The notes below the pieces were generated by a model. That model was not told the origin of the DNA. It did no database searches and saw nothing but the letters and a program-made list of their open reading frames with translations. The translations under genes and the position numbers were made by a program. A stretch of 64,000 bases of DNA from Halichoerus grypus (taxonomy: Eukaryota; Chordata; Mammalia; Carnivora; Phocidae). The stretch lies in NCBI RefSeq assembly GCF_964656455.1, contig NC_135721.1, forward strand, positions 80,084,754 through 80,148,753. The letters are read 5' to 3'. Positions within the stretch are counted from its first letter, which is position 1. Each line of letters starts with the position of its first letter. Shown piece after piece: positions 34,945-46,915 of this stretch.

Positions 34945-35463
34945 CTATATTAACCATGTCTTATTTTCTGTATTCTGATGCTCCACACCTGGGGCCTTGC
35001 TGATCCTAGAGGGACTGCCCCTCCCAGGGTTAGCCAATTTCCAGATAGTAAACAAGATGCCTGTGAATGTGCCTCCCAAAACGCAAACCAGCTAATCCAG
35101 TGTCCACACGCCACCCCCTCCTTTATCAGGCTCTGTCCACCTGCCCTGATCACCCTGGGGCCAGGTCCCAGACAGTGAGGGATAGCCGCTGTGCCCCAGA
35201 GCCCACCAAAATCACTCCCCTACCCGATCCTCAGCCCACTTACTCTGCCTCAGCCCTTCCTTCCTCTGAATCTACAACAAAGGCTCTTGCTCCCAGTCCC
35301 CCTGCTCGCTCTGCCTCCTGACTGACCCAGGTGCTTCCCTGTGTGGCTCCTCATGGTGTAGCATACTCCCCTTTTAGTAACTATCTATCTTTTCAAAGGC
35401 AGTCATATCCTGACCCGCTGGCCTTACTGTACCTGAAGAGTAAGAAAGCCTATATTAAAACAC
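34945..35463. mobile_element. Unassigned insertion splitting an L1 (LTR-like)
   Basis: About 0.52 kb of GC-richer, C-rich sequence inserted exactly where the L1 phrase AATATCTAG-AACAG is broken. 'ctag' and 'ttag' at the joints could be a short TSD. The insert begins and ends with 'ctatatta' (34945-34952; 35450-35457). The interior phrases 'gttagccaatttccagatag', 'cctgaccc' and 'ttactctgcctcagcccttc' suggest a solo LTR, but I cannot name the family. No coding frame. Confidence 0.55.
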
Positions 35464-35712
35464 TTAGAACAGTCAAATTCATAGAGACAGAAAGTAGAAT
35501 GATGGTTGCGGGGGGCTGGGAGAGGGGGCATGGGGAATGGCTGTTTAATGGGGACGGAGTTCCAAGTGAGGATGATTTTGAGAAAGTTCTGGAGATGGAT
35601 GGTGGTGATGGCTCCACAACAATGTGAATTGCTCAGTGTCACTGAACTGTGCACTTAACACGGTTAAAATGGTGTTTGTTGTATATATGTATATTGTACC
35701 ACAATAAAAACA
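35464..35712 (+). mobile_element. Old L1 3' end, part 2
   Basis: 'cagtcaaattcatagagaca', 'atgatggttgcggggggctg', 'agttctggagatggatggtg', 'ttgtaccacaataaaaacat': the L1M 3' UTR and polyadenylation end. It continues the L1 that broke at 34944. Confidence 0.87.
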
Positions 35713-35724
35713 TATAAATGGATA

Positions 35725-36197
35725 AACAAACAAAAGGAACATAGTATGTACCTTTGATATGAGTTGATGAAAAGGACCCTTTACCCCTATGGTCTTCCTC
35801 CCCAAAACCCATAACCCCAGTTGAATCATGAGAAAAACATCAAATGAACCCCAATTAAGGGACCTTCTACAAAACACCTGACCAACACTCCTCAAAACTG
35901 TCAAGGTCATCAAAAGCAATGAGAGTCTGAGAAACTATCACAGCCTAGGGGAGCCTAAGGAGATGTGGCGATGAAGTGTGTTATAATGTGGTGTCCAGGA
36001 TGGCATCCTGGGACAGAAAAAGGACATTAGGGAAAAGCTAAAGAAATCTGAATAAAGTATGGATGTTAGTTAATAGTAATGTATCAAATGTACCATATTA
36101 TTGTCAAGTGTGCACAAGAGGGGAAATGGGATGTGGGGTACGGGGAGAACACTCTCTACTGTATTCATAGCCATTCTAAAATAAAGGGTTATTAAAA
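35725..36197 (+). mobile_element. L1M-type 3' UTR fragment
   Basis: 'gggaccttctacaaaacacc', 'ctcctcaaaactgtcaaggt', 'cagaaaaaggacattaggga', 'aaatctgaataaagtatgga', 'aatgtaccatattattgtca', 'tctaaaataaagggttatta': the usual order of an old L1 3' UTR and A-rich end. Confidence 0.75.
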
Positions 36198-36264
36198 AGA
36201 GAGAAGGGGTGGCATATGAGGATGGAACACACATCCCCACACATCCTCAGACTAACAGAGATGC
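36198..36264. other. Short unique spacer
   Basis: No feature seen. Confidence 0.4.
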
Positions 36265-36480
36265 TGTCTACAACACAATTTATTGCACCTGCTCATTAAT
36301 GAGACAATAAAAGCCCTTGGGGAATAAACACGCACAGTGTAGCACCTGCCACCAAGCACATTCCAGGGACTGTGAAGGCCGCTGATTGAATTTCTGACAG
36401 TATTATAAGCGAGTGGCACAATGTTTGCCAAACACTGCAAGTACATAATGTGAAAAAATTTAACCATTAGAGACGGTATA
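36265..36480. other. Candidate conserved non-coding element
   Basis: Repeat-free AT-rich block with 'gctcattaatgagacaataa' (ATTAAT palindrome and a CAATAAAA site) and 'tgacagtattataagc'. Candidate only. Confidence 0.22.
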
Positions 36481-38484
36481 TATCAGGAAAGAGCCAAAGT
36501 ATCACACCACACACACAGAGCAGTGTCCGGATACTGCTTTCCTACCAAGAAAGGAAAGTGCCAAGCGGCTCCCCACTCTTTGCCACCCAGGACAAACGCA
36601 ACCTTCATGCCCCTCGGAGCCAGGACAGAACCAAGGCATGATCCGTGTCTACTGAGCTGGGGGCTCTGGGAGGGAACCAGGGACACCAGGAGTGATGGTG
36701 TCATCCATGGAAGCCTACAGGTCACTGTGGCCACAGACACTTGGATCAAAGGAAGAGTACGCTGGATTCAGAGAGGGGCACTGGGTGGGGGACCTACCCA
36801 GGGGAAGGGCAGTCAGGCTGGACCTTAAAGGGCTGTGTAGAACTCTGATATGGGCAGAGGGGTGGACCATGTGACAGGCAGGGAGGGCAGCCTGGGACAA
36901 GAGGAGGGCTTCCAGAGCATACCAAGGAGCCCAGGGTGCAGCCAGGCTAGCTCAAGGGGAAGCCTCCATACAGAGACACTACCGAAAAGTCAGTGGTTTC
37001 CCAGGGAAACACGTATGGACGAAGGTCAGGGACCCAGTCAGACCCAGGAAGTCCCACATTTAACAGTCCCTGATTTCTCCCACTGTCTCCATCCTCAGCA
37101 CTTCCTTACATTTGGTTTTTACTTGGCTTGTGCCTCTTTTAAAGCCCTTTAGTATGGTAATTTCCTGGACATGGATGGTCCAAAAGTCTCCACCTGCCTG
37201 GCATTCACTCCCCTTTCTGTCAACAGCCACCAATTTTCTCTTGTACACCCTCTCCTCCCCCAACCCTCTGACCTTGAGGCCTGGGTGGAATCCCCATGAT
37301 TTCCAGAGGAAGCACAGGACCTAAACCTGAGCCAACTTCTGCCATAGTCACAAGCTCTGAAAACTAACAGAGTGCATCTCACGTGTTCTGCAGATGTGCC
37401 AGAAAGGCTTCCAGAAAGAAGACAAAGACCCTACATCATCCTGCTCCCATGAAAATGACCATAGAGCTGCCATGTCATCACAAGGAGTCCCAGGTGAGGC
37501 CCAGTCCGTTGTATCACCTGGGCCCTGAATCTGACAGACACCACCTACCTTCAGGACATTCAGCCCCTAAGCTACTACATTGCTTGCTTGCTTTCTGTTT
37601 GGGCAGGTTTGAGGTGAATTTTCTGTCTCTTCCAAGTGTAAGAATCCTGGTTCACTTCTCTAACCAACTATTTCTTACTAGGTCCTGACTTCCTTGATGC
37701 ATCACGTGTGTCATACACCTCTGAGGATGCCCAAAGAAACCAGGAGGATGCAGTCTGCATGTGATTCCTGCAAGCACCCAGGACTGCACTGAGCCATGGC
37801 CGAGTGAGGACAAACACGACGGGGGATGGGGATGTGGCTCCAGAAGAAACAAGGACAAGCTAAGAGAGACTGAGACACAAAGTCATCCTAAAGAACAGGA
37901 CAGAACTTCAAAGGGCTGAGGAGAGGCCGTTGCTCCAAGCAGAACGTGGAGCTGGGTTTATGAACCAGAGAGACAGATAACAGCTTCTACTTGGTAAAAG
38001 ATGTCTCCTCCACGTCCTCCCAGAAATGAGAAAGTAGTCTGTTCTGAGTCCAAGATGACAAGACTATAGTCTTGTCAGGCAGAAGAATTGGCTAGGTCTG
38101 TTTTTCATGAAAAAGTAATATTCTAATATTAAAATCACATTTTGGTGATTCACTATGGCTAGCTCCAACAACGGGAGATTAGAATAGGGTCTCCTTAAAA
38201 GCAGACTTGAAGCTCACTGGTAAATATTAAAGCTAAGTCAAGGACAAATGCACGGACCTGCTCCTATCCCTCTCTGCAATATTTATAGGAAAGAAAGAGG
38301 TAAACGTCCCATTTTCTGAATTCAAGCAGGAAGATCATTTCGGCTGCCTCACTGGCTGGTCCCGCAGAGGGGCTCGGAGTATCCCACATGGGACACCAGC
38401 CTCTGGCCCTGGCTTTCAGGAAGAAACTCCACAGTGGGTATCTGCATTGACCAGGCTGGACAGATGACTCGCAGGGTCCCTTCA
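36481..38484. other. Unique non-coding stretch
   Basis: 36510-37150 is GC-richer with frames of 60-101 codons on both strands, none with a domain. 38090-38150 is AT-rich. No repeat assigned. Confidence 0.45.
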
Positions 38485-38640
38485 GAGTGAGTCACCTGTA
38501 TAAGAACCGCTGGGAAACTGGTTAAAATTTCCTGCCTCTGAGACAGGTTGGGAGGAGTCCAGACACCTGCACTTTGAAATCACCCTCTGCCTTTCCAGGT
38601 CTGCCTACCCAGCCGAAGGTGCTGGGGCTTGAGAAGTACC
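38485..38640 (+). mobile_element. Decayed hAT-Charlie-type fragment (MER20/MER5-like)
   Basis: 'gagtcacctgtataagaacc', 'gggaaactggttaaaatttc', 'gcactttgaaatcaccctct', 'gcttgagaagtacc' resemble the 'AATCACCTGGGAA ... TTAAAAATGCA ... TTTGAGAA' order. Strongly decayed. Confidence 0.42.
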
Positions 38641-38719
38641 CAGCTTGGCCAAGCCTTTAGTAAACCTTCATTGTTCCTAGTAAAATAGAGCTCTTTCAAT
38701 CCCCAGTAGCCAAGAATGA

Positions 38720-38835
38720 GATGAGACGGAATCCAGAACTAGAAGAAGCCTTAGAACCTCACTTCACGCCTAAGGAAACTGAGACCCCAGAGGTCACGTG
38801 ACAACTGTGACATCGCCCAGTGCGGTCAGGTGCTG
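38720..38835 (-). repeat. Possible MIR fragment, antisense
   Basis: 'cctaaggaaactgagacccc' then 'gaggtcacgtgacaactgtg' resembles antisense MIR; the 3' half is poor. Confidence 0.45.
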
Positions 38836-38999
38836 GGATAGGTGACACAGGGGCAGAAGCTCCAGGCAAGGCATCAGAAAGTCCTAGCTCAGCCCCTGCC
38901 TTCGTGCAGACCTCAGCTTTCCTTCACATCCACAAAATGCCTTTTAAAATTAGATTAAACACATTAAAAAGGAAGGAAAATGTAATGTCACACTTCCCC

Positions 39000-39175
39000 A
39001 TCTATTAGAGTGGCCACGACCCACGTGTGGCTGTTGCAATTTCAATTATAACCTATTAAAAGTAAATATAGCTAAAGTCTAATTCCTAAATCTCACTAGC
39101 CACATTTGACCAGCTTGATCGCCTTGCATGACTAGCAGCTTCTGTACCGGACAGAGAAGATACAGGGCAATTCTA
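39000..39175. repeat. Ancient interspersed repeat, family unassigned
   Basis: 'cccacgtgtggctgttgcaa', 'ctcactagccacatttgacc', 'taccggacagagaaga' follow a common mammalian repeat with the phrases CCACATGTGGCTATTGAAAT ... CACTAGCCACATTTCAAG ... TATTGGACAGCGCAGA. I cannot place the name with confidence. Confidence 0.6.
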
Positions 39176-39957
39176 CCACCTCAGAGATGCACAAGCTTCC
39201 CAGAGGGGTCCCCAGTTCCCTGTTACAGCAGAAGACAACATAGGTTAAAAGCAGTGAACTCAGCATGCAACTGAAAATCTGCATGCATGCTGACAAATCT
39301 TATTTATCCAATATATGACATATAGTTTTAGTGTTACCAATAATAACACCAAAAAAAGAGTCTGGTTTGCTAAGTAAAAATCTAATTTTAATACATTTGA
39401 TTAGCCATGCAAGGGAAGTCGACTCTCACTAGCCACACTCCCCCTATATGCCCATACACACTTGACTGGCTCTGCCCAAGAAGGTGCAGAAATGAGAGAC
39501 CAGGCCTCAGTTTCTCTTTGTGTAAAATGGGCATGGCCCTATACCAGCTCTAACTTTCTACACCTTTATGTGCCGAGCTGACACATTTCCTTTCTTGCAC
39601 AAACATGCACCGAGCACTTTATGCACCAGGGCAGATGACTACACAATGCGCACAACCACACAGAACACTGTCACACTCGACGGGCAGAGTGGTGGGGAGG
39701 AGGGCATGGTGAGGCTGCAAAGGGGCCCTCTGCCAGGCCCTGAGTGCGTGACTAATGTCTCCACACGGGCTCTTGGCCCTTGGAAGACTCTTAAGTGGAG
39801 TGGACTGCTGAGCACGTGGCCATGTACCTCCAGCCTGCTGAGAGGAGAGAGACCCCTGACAGCTCATGTCCAGCTGATGAGCTAGAAGCTGATCTGGGCA
39901 AGCCACCCCTCCCTAAGGGGACTGCCTGAAATAATTTGGGGATCAAAGCACTTCAGA
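39176..39957. other. Unique non-coding stretch
   Basis: Includes the TSD of the next SINE at its end. Opposed frames at 39568-39906 are mutual shadows; no gene. Confidence 0.45.
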
Positions 39958-40160
39958 GGGTGCCTGGGTGGCTCAGTCGTTTTGCGTCTGCCTTCGGCTC
40001 AGGTCATGATCCCAGGGTCCTGGGATTGAGCCCCACATCGGGCTCCCTGCTCGGCAGGAAGCCTGCTTCTCCCTCCCCCACTCCCCCTGCTTGTGTTCTC
40101 TCTCTCGCTGTGTCTCTCTCTGTCAAATAAATAAATAAAATCTTTAAAAAAAAAAAAAAA
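39958..40160 (+). mobile_element. Carnivore SINE (SINEC), young subtype
   Basis: 'gggtgcctgggtggctcagt', CTTCGGCTCAGGTCATGATC, 'ctccctgctcggcaggaagc', 'cactccccctgcttgtgttc', tail AAATAAATAAATAAAATC and A15. TSD 'gcacttcaga' at 39948-39957 and, with a trailing A variant, at 40162-40171. Confidence 0.97.
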
Positions 40161-40754
40161 GGCACTTCAGAACTCAGTCAAAGCCAGCCCACGGCAGCTT
40201 CCACAAAGCCCTGATACCTCGAGCAGGGGAAGCAAACCCACAAGGGCAGTTCATCAAGGGGGTGGAGGGTGATATGGGCTTGGGGGCTCTGAAGTCCTAG
40301 CAATAACCAGCTGCTTGTTCTAAGGGCACGTGTGAGCAGGAGAGGGGACGAAGCATTCAGGACCCTTCTCAGCAACAGTCTGGTTTTAGGTGAGAAGGGG
40401 CCTGCCACATCTGCTGGCCTCTCCAGCCACTTCCTTCCAACCTGTTGTAGACAGAGAAGCAGCAGGGCTGGTGTGCCAGCCCTTGGCCGAGCCACAGAAT
40501 CGGGGCATCTGATGGTCAGAGAGGCGGACGATGTTCACAGGACCCACCTGTCTTAAAGTGGATTATGGGCCATAATGGAGAAAACGGAATTGTTTAACCA
40601 AGCTCGATTAATGCCAGACTGTCCAATATAGACCCCTGAAACCTCATATCCAGAAAGCTAATAACACATATTGACATAAAGTTCAACATTGTAATTTTTT
40701 CCATTCAAAATTAACACAGTTTTTCTTTTCTTTAGAATGTATTTGTATAAACTT
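40161..40754. other. Unique non-coding stretch
   Basis: No repeat or exon recognised. Opposed frames near 40178-40556 show no domain. Confidence 0.45.
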
Positions 40755-42865
40755 GCCTACTGATCTTTCTCAGGAACAGGTGTACAATTCAGATTATGTT
40801 CTTTCTATTTAAGAAAAAGTGTGATAAAATAAATATAACATAAAATTTACCATTTTAACTACACAGTTCAGTGGCATTAAGTACATCTGCACTGTTGTGT
40901 AACCATCACTACTATTTCCAGAATTTTTTCATCCTCCCAAACAGAAACTCTGTCCCCATTAATACTAACTTCTCATTCCCCCTCCCCGCATCCCTGGGAA
41001 CCTCTATTCTACTTTCTTACTCTATAAATTTGACTACTCTAGGTACCTCATAGACATGGAAGCATACAGTATTTGTCCTTTGTTGCCTGGTTTATTTCAC
41101 CTAGCAAAATGTCCTCAAGGTGCATCCAAGTTTAAGCATGTGTCAGAATTTCCTTCCTTTTGAAGGCTGAATAATACTCCATTGTGGTATATATCATATT
41201 TTGCTTATCCATTCATCCATCAATGGACACCTGGGTTGTTTCCACATTTTAGCTATTGTGAATAATGCTGCTATGAACATGGGTGTACAAATATCTCTTG
41301 AAGACCCTGCGTTCAATTCTTTCAGGCACATACCCAGAAGTGGGATTGCTAGATCTTATGGTAATTCTATGTTTAATTTTTTGAGGAACCTCCATATTGT
41401 TTTCCACAGCAGGTGTACCGTTTTCCATTCCCACCACCAACACACAAGTGTTCCAATTTCTCCACATCCTCACCAATGCTTGTTATTTTGGGGGGTGTTT
41501 TCATTTTTTATAGTAGCCATCCTAATGGGTGTGAGGCGGTATCTCATTGCATTTCTGTAATGATTAGTGACGCTGAGCACCTTTCATGTGCTTACTGGCC
41601 ATCTGTATGTCTTCTTTGGAGAGCTATCTGCTTAAATCATTTGCCCATTTATGAATTGACTTGGTTGTTGCTGTTGTTGCTGGGTTGTAGGAGTTCTTTA
41701 CATGTTCTGGATATTAATCCCTTTTCAGTTGAAGATTTATCAATATTTCTCCCATTGCATAGTCTGTCTTTTCAGTCTCTCAATAGTGTCTTTTGATGCA
41801 CAAAAGTTTTTCATTTTAACAAAGTCCAAGTGACCTACTTTTTTCATTTATTGTGCTTTTGGTGTCACACTTAAGAAATCATTACCTAATACATAGGCAA
41901 GAAGACTTTCACCTGTGTTCTCTTCTGAGGTTTTCATAAAACATTTATGTTTAGGTTTTAGCTCTTTTATTTGGGTCATGGACCCATTTTGAGTTAAATT
42001 TTGTATATGGTGTTAGGTAAGGGTCCAACTTTGCTCCTTTGCATGTGGATATCTGGTTCTTCCAGCACCGTTTGTTGAAAAGACTGTCCTTTCCTCATTG
42101 GTCTTCTCACCCTGCCAGAAATCAGTTAACCATCTATGTAAGCGTTTATTCCTTGGCTCTCTATTCTGTTCCCTTAGTCTATACATCTACTCTGATGCCA
42201 GTACCATACTGTTTTGATTACTGTAACTTTGTAGTACATTTTGAAATCAGGAAGTGTGTCCTCCAACTTTGTTCAAGATTGTTTTGGCTATTTGGGATCC
42301 CTGGATATTCCACATGAATTTTAGACTTTTTTTTTTTCTATTTCTGTAGAAAAAAACCATTGGGATTTTGACAGAGATTGCACTGAATCTGTAGACTGCT
42401 TTGAGTATTGTCCCTGTAATAGTATTAAGTCTTCCAATCCATGAACACAGGATATCTTTCCATCCATCTGTATCAGAAATGTTTTATAGTTTTCAGCATA
42501 CAATCTTTTGCCTCCTTGGTCAAATTTATTCCTCAGTATTTTATTCTTTTTGATGCCATTGTATATGGAATTGTTTTTTTATTTTCTTTTCAGATTGTTT
42601 ATTACAAGTATGTAGAAATACAACTGAATTTCAAGGGTTGATTTTATATCCTGCAACTCTGCTGAATTTATTTATTGGCTCTAAAACCGTTATTGAGAAT
42701 TCTTTAGAGTTTCCTACATAAGATCATGTCACTTGCAAAGAGAAATAATTTTACTTCTTCCTTTCCAGCTTGGATGCCTCATTTCTTTTTCTTCCCTAAT
42801 TTCTCTGGCTAGAACTTCCACTACTATGTTGAATAGGAATGGCTATCCTTTCTACTTTTGGAATA
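40755..42865 (-). mobile_element. Old L1 (L1M-type), antisense, 2.1 kb
   Basis: Runs from the 3' UTR ('accattttaactacacagtt', 'ttcacctagcaaaatgtcct') through the ORF2 C-terminal part ('atggacacctgggttgtttc', 'gtgggattgctagatcttat') deep into ORF2 ('tttgcatgtggatatctggt', 'ttgttgaaaagactgtcctt', 'tctactatgttgaataggaa'). It is 5' truncated near 42865 and broken by stops in every frame. It is the longest single LINE here. Confidence 0.93.
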
Positions 42866-43719
42866 TTAAAATGTTCATTATTTTAATAAGTAACAAGTGA
42901 AAAAAATTTAATATTTTACCTGGTAAAATGAAGAGGTGGAAACTATGTAGTTACACAGAATGTTTTGGAAAGGATACTGAGCCCAAAACAAATACTGATC
43001 AAAAACAAAAGTCCAAGAATTCTGCTGAGTGCCTTTGAGGAAGCTCTCCTGCAAGCCCATGGTCCTCTGATTCTCCAGGCAATAGTGCCCTCTCCACACC
43101 CTACTACAGGTGACGCGTGGGACAAGGGAGACTGGGATTCCACAAGGCCGATCAAGTGGGCCACCAGTTGAAGGCAAGTTGAAAATCATCCAAATCAAAG
43201 TCAGTTAAGTGAGGACTTGAGCCCCAAGTAGCACTCTAACCAAGAAAGAAGGGTCAGTTCCCCTAAATGCCATAATCCCAAAAAAGAAAGAAGAAACATA
43301 ACAGTCTATGAGCTTAGATGCCAGTAGAGAAGGCTCTCACCTGATTCTGACAGAGTAAATAAGATGGAAGCACATACCGGCTCTAGACAGGCTGGCACAT
43401 GCCCCTCCCCCCACCCAGAAGAATGGACATTGTAACCATGTCATCACCCCTCACTCACCGGCCCCCTTGTCACTTGGGTCCCCATGGGTCACACAGAACT
43501 TCAGGAGCCTTGCCCTTGGTCTCTCCATCCCTACCCCTCTCATGTATGCCACATATTGAAAAACATGACCAGGAACAGACAGCAGTGGCAAGCAAGAAAG
43601 GCATGGAGGGCAAGAAAGTGGCAGCAGGAAGGGGAAAGAGCTGAGATCAGGAAGAGCCATGAGGAGTCAGACCGCTAAAGCCAAGATGGAAGCCCTGGGA
43701 TCCACAGGGAGAGAGGTGC
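42866..43719. other. Unique non-coding stretch
   Basis: No assignable repeat. Frames of 64-96 codons on both strands overlap; none has a domain. Confidence 0.45.
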
Positions 43720-43895
43720 TAGAGTAGAAAGAGCACTGTACCAAGAGCCTGGCTTTCAGCCAAGCAGCCTTCTGCCTTCTCATATCCACAGGGGCCAACA
43801 TCCAGCCCATCTAGTCCACCCATGGAGTGTTCTAAGGATAAATAAGGTAATGCACATGCAATTGCTTTGAGAACTCTGATGTACTCTACAATACA
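43720..43895 (+). repeat. MIR
   Basis: 'gtagaaagagcactgtacca', 'gagcctggctttcagcc', 'ctaaggataaataaggtaat', 'caattgctttgagaactctg' follow the MIR order from its tRNA-like head to its 3' part, diverged in the middle. Confidence 0.65.
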
Positions 43896-44014
43896 ATGTC
43901 GCTCATGGACAGCCATGGACCCTACCTAGTGCCCATTTATCTCCTTGGATGCTCTATGCCCCTTCTTCTCCAGCACCCAGGTGAGGCTGGAAGGCATCCT
44001 GCTCACTGTGGTTC

Positions 44015-44150
44015 AGTAAGAAAAGCCCTGGCCAGGAGTCAGAGGCCTAGGGGTCTTTTCCCAGCTCTGCATGGATTCAGCTGATGACCCTGGGGACAGC
44101 CTTGCTGCCTTGATGCTCAGTCCTACCATCTGTTGGGGATCAATCTAGAT
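44015..44150 (+). repeat. MIR fragment
   Basis: 'aagaaaagccctggccagga', 'gtcagaggcctaggggtctt', 'cccagctctgcatggattca', 'ctgatgaccctggggacagc' match the 5' half of MIR (GAGTCAGACTGCCTGGGTT ... CCCGGCTCTGCCACTTAC ... TGACCTTGGGC). Confidence 0.65.
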
Positions 44151-44253
44151 CTGTGGTCCCCATCTAGGGGAAGGGACAAAACACATGGCAACATCAATAA
44201 AAATGGAAGGGGAGTGACAAGCACAAAGGAAAAAAGGTGCTTCACCTTTCACA

Positions 44254-44452
44254 CCAGTGGTTCTCAGAGAGTGCTCCCTCGGTCAGTAGCACCTGCGTTC
44301 CCTGGGAACTTGTGAGAAAGGCCGCAAGAAAGCGAGAAGGCCCCACCCAGACCTAGACCCACTGCATTGAGACTCAGGGGCGGGGGACAGCAATCTGCAC
44401 TTTCACAAGCCCCAGGTGATCTTGATACATTCACTAGTTTGAGAAGTGCTCC
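44254..44452 (+). mobile_element. MER20-like hAT-Charlie element, near full length
   Basis: Starts 'ccagtggttctcagagagtg'; then 'gttccctgggaacttgtgag', 'ggccccacccagacctagac', 'gcaatctgcactttcacaag', 'cccaggtgatcttgatacat'; ends 'agtttgagaagtgct'. Both termini retain the imperfect inverted repeat CAGTGGTTCTCA/TTTGAGAA. Non-autonomous, no transposase. Confidence 0.82.
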
Positions 44453-44457
44453 TCCAG

Positions 44458-44460
<3 letters not shown>

Positions 44461-44500
<40 letters not shown>
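44461..44500. repeat. (CA)20 microsatellite
   Basis: Twenty uninterrupted CA units immediately after the MER20-like element. Confidence 0.99.
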
Positions 44501-44502
<2 letters not shown>

Positions 44503-44559
44503 TTCTGGTTCTGGGCCTGACTTGCTGGTGTGAAAACAAGCTTCATGAGCTCAGGTTAA

Positions 44560-44715
44560 GAGAGCTGGTTCTGGGGTCAAACCTCTGCTATGTTTCAAGC
44601 TGTGACTTCATGGATAGGCTGCCTAACCTCTCTGAACCCCAATTTTTCAACTGTGAAATAAGGACAAGCCATCCCCTACATCTTAGGGTTGTTGTGAGGG
44701 AGAAGCCATGCCCAC
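44560..44715 (+). repeat. MIR
   Basis: 'gttctggggtcaaacctctg', 'ggctgcctaacctctctgaa', 'caactgtgaaataaggacaa', 'cttagggttgttgtgaggga' match MIR in order. Confidence 0.88.
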
Positions 44716-46592
44716 GACGGTGCAGCACAGAGTCTTGGGGAACCACCTGCCATCCGCACTATTACTCTTCTGTGTCCATCTCCACCGTGTAACTGGGGAT
44801 CACACCTCTCTGTGGCCAAAGCTGTGGGTTTTCATAGGATTAAAATGGAAATGTTCCTTCTGCCCTGAGTGCTCCTCCATGTCTTCCTATCACGGGAGAC
44901 AGAACACCTCAGCCTGCCGGACACACAATTCCTTGGGACTTCTAAACTCCCCGCCCTTTCTCTTTGGCCACTGAGCTCTAAACTTGGAATTCAGAAAATG
45001 TGTTGAATCTTAATTTCTTCTCTGGGCACATGGGGCTCTCCTAGCCCAGTGCTCCCCTTTGATCTAATCTCCTTCTTCATCTTTATTTTTCTAATTGTGT
45101 TAATCATGTTTTGTTTTTTTTTAATGAATCACTTCAAATTTAATTGCAGCCAGGCAGAGGAGCATTGAATAAACAGCAAATGTAGTAGAGCTCTAGTAAG
45201 TAGCTTTTTGTTTTCACTTAGAGAACAAGATGCCAAAGCAAGGATCCCACAACAGGATAGGAAAACAGCACCAGTCTCCACTGCACGGTACCACGTCTGC
45301 ACCTAAACTGCAGCTTGGTGTTGCTTTTTGACTAAGAGAGGGGGGCAGTAAGGCTCTGTTTTGCCTGGGAGATGAAAAGGTCTATTGTTTGATTTTGTGG
45401 TCGGAGGCACCAGTAACACACACCTTTCATCTGCTCCCCCGTTTCTGCCTAGTAAGCAGCACCACATAGGCTCATACTGCAGAAAGGAAGTGGAAACTGA
45501 AGCCCAGTTTTGTTAAGCATAACATTTTCACTCAGAGGCTATTTCTAGAACATTCCATCCAGCAACTCAGAAGCTCATATTTCAAATCAAAAGAAGGACA
45601 ACTTCTGGTGAAGTAGAAGAAATCCACACCTTCCTTTCAGCCACAAAAACAAGGGCAGAAGAGCCAAGAAGTTCCAAATACTGAAATGATGTCCTTTCTT
45701 GTGCCGTGTCATATAAATGAGCCCTGATTAAAACTAGGTTTTGTCACACATCTTAGAAAGCTGGTGAGGCCAGGCAGGACTTTTTTTTTTTTAATAGGGC
45801 ATAAAGGGGATTAAAAGTTTTCTGTCTCGACTTAGTATCCAAACCCTCTAGCCTGACAGCTGTGGTCACCTTCACCATGACCTACCTCAGTGTGTACTTC
45901 ATTCTCTGCAAAGTCCATGGGCCCAGGGGAAAACGGGACAGGAGCAACAGTAGAAACCCTGCAGGGGAAGGGCCACGAGTGCACTCCACGCTCAGCTGCC
46001 CTGGAAGGTCTCCAGGGGTCGGGCAGCTCCTTTTGTGTGGGGCCATGAAGAGATGCCCCATCAGGGCTGGGGGTGGGCAGTCTGAGGGCAAGTTCGACCC
46101 CCGCATTGTGACCAAAGGACAGCACAGAGGTGTTCTGGAGTTATCTGGCCTGCTCGTACTGGCTGCGTGCTGGGCTTGGGCAGGTCCTGGGCCGGCTCTA
46201 CCCAACCACCATTCCTCCCCAAAGGCTGCAATGACACTCCCACTTCCCGTAAGAACTGCATTCCCTTTTTCCTTTTCTACTGTATTTTCCTCTCCTCGTA
46301 AGAAGCTTCAAAGGTAGAAATTAGGCAAGCCATAAATAAATGAGCCAGGGAAGGAAGGTCTCCCACAAGTCATATCTGTGCAAGAGCCCCGCCTGTCTGA
46401 TCAACACCAGTGAGAAAGTCAGAACAGGCCAAAGGGAGAGCAAGTCTGAAAGCCAAGTGTGCCCTCGCCAACCCTCTGCCCACATTAATCATGCACATGA
46501 CAGGCAGGATTCTGGTCTGTAAAAGGCTCCGTGTGCCCTGTGGAACTGTGCCTCACTGTAGTGACAAAGGCTGGATGTGGTGAAGGAACACT
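44716..46592. other. Unique non-coding stretch
   Basis: 45100-45830 is AT-rich and repeat-free. 45840-46320 is GC-richer with frames up to 151 codons (45862-46317) on both strands and no domain. No gene supported. Confidence 0.45.
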
Positions 46593-46830
46593 GGCCAGCC
46601 AGAAACCTGCAGACGTGGCCAGGAACCCACAGATGTGGCCAGGAACCCACAGACATGGCCAGGAACCCGCAGATGTGGCCAGAAACCTGCAGACATGGCC
46701 AGAAACCCACAGACATGGCCAGAAACCCTCAACCCGCAGACATGGCCAGAAACCCACAGACATGGCCAGAAACTTGCAGACGTGGCCAGGAACCCACAGA
46801 CATGGCCAGGAACCTGTAAGACATGGCCAA
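46593..46830. repeat. Minisatellite, 20-bp unit, about 11-12 copies
   Basis: Unit 'acatggccaggaacccacag' with C/T and A/G variants. I count twelve TGGCC cores. One interval near 46727-46745 is lengthened by 7 bp ('cctcaacccgcag'). All three frames on both strands stay open for stretches, producing tryptophan/proline-rich false proteins. Confidence 0.97.
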
Positions 46831-46915
46831 GCCTGTGCAAAGGAAAACAGAGGTGGAACACCAACACCTCTCCTCATTTAGGACAGGCAGGACAGGGGAA
46901 GAAAGTGTGCTATAC

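Noticed and set aside
45862..46317. 151-codon plus-strand frame
   Set aside because: No recognisable family; overlaps minus-strand frames of 97 and 107 codons in the same GC-rich segment.
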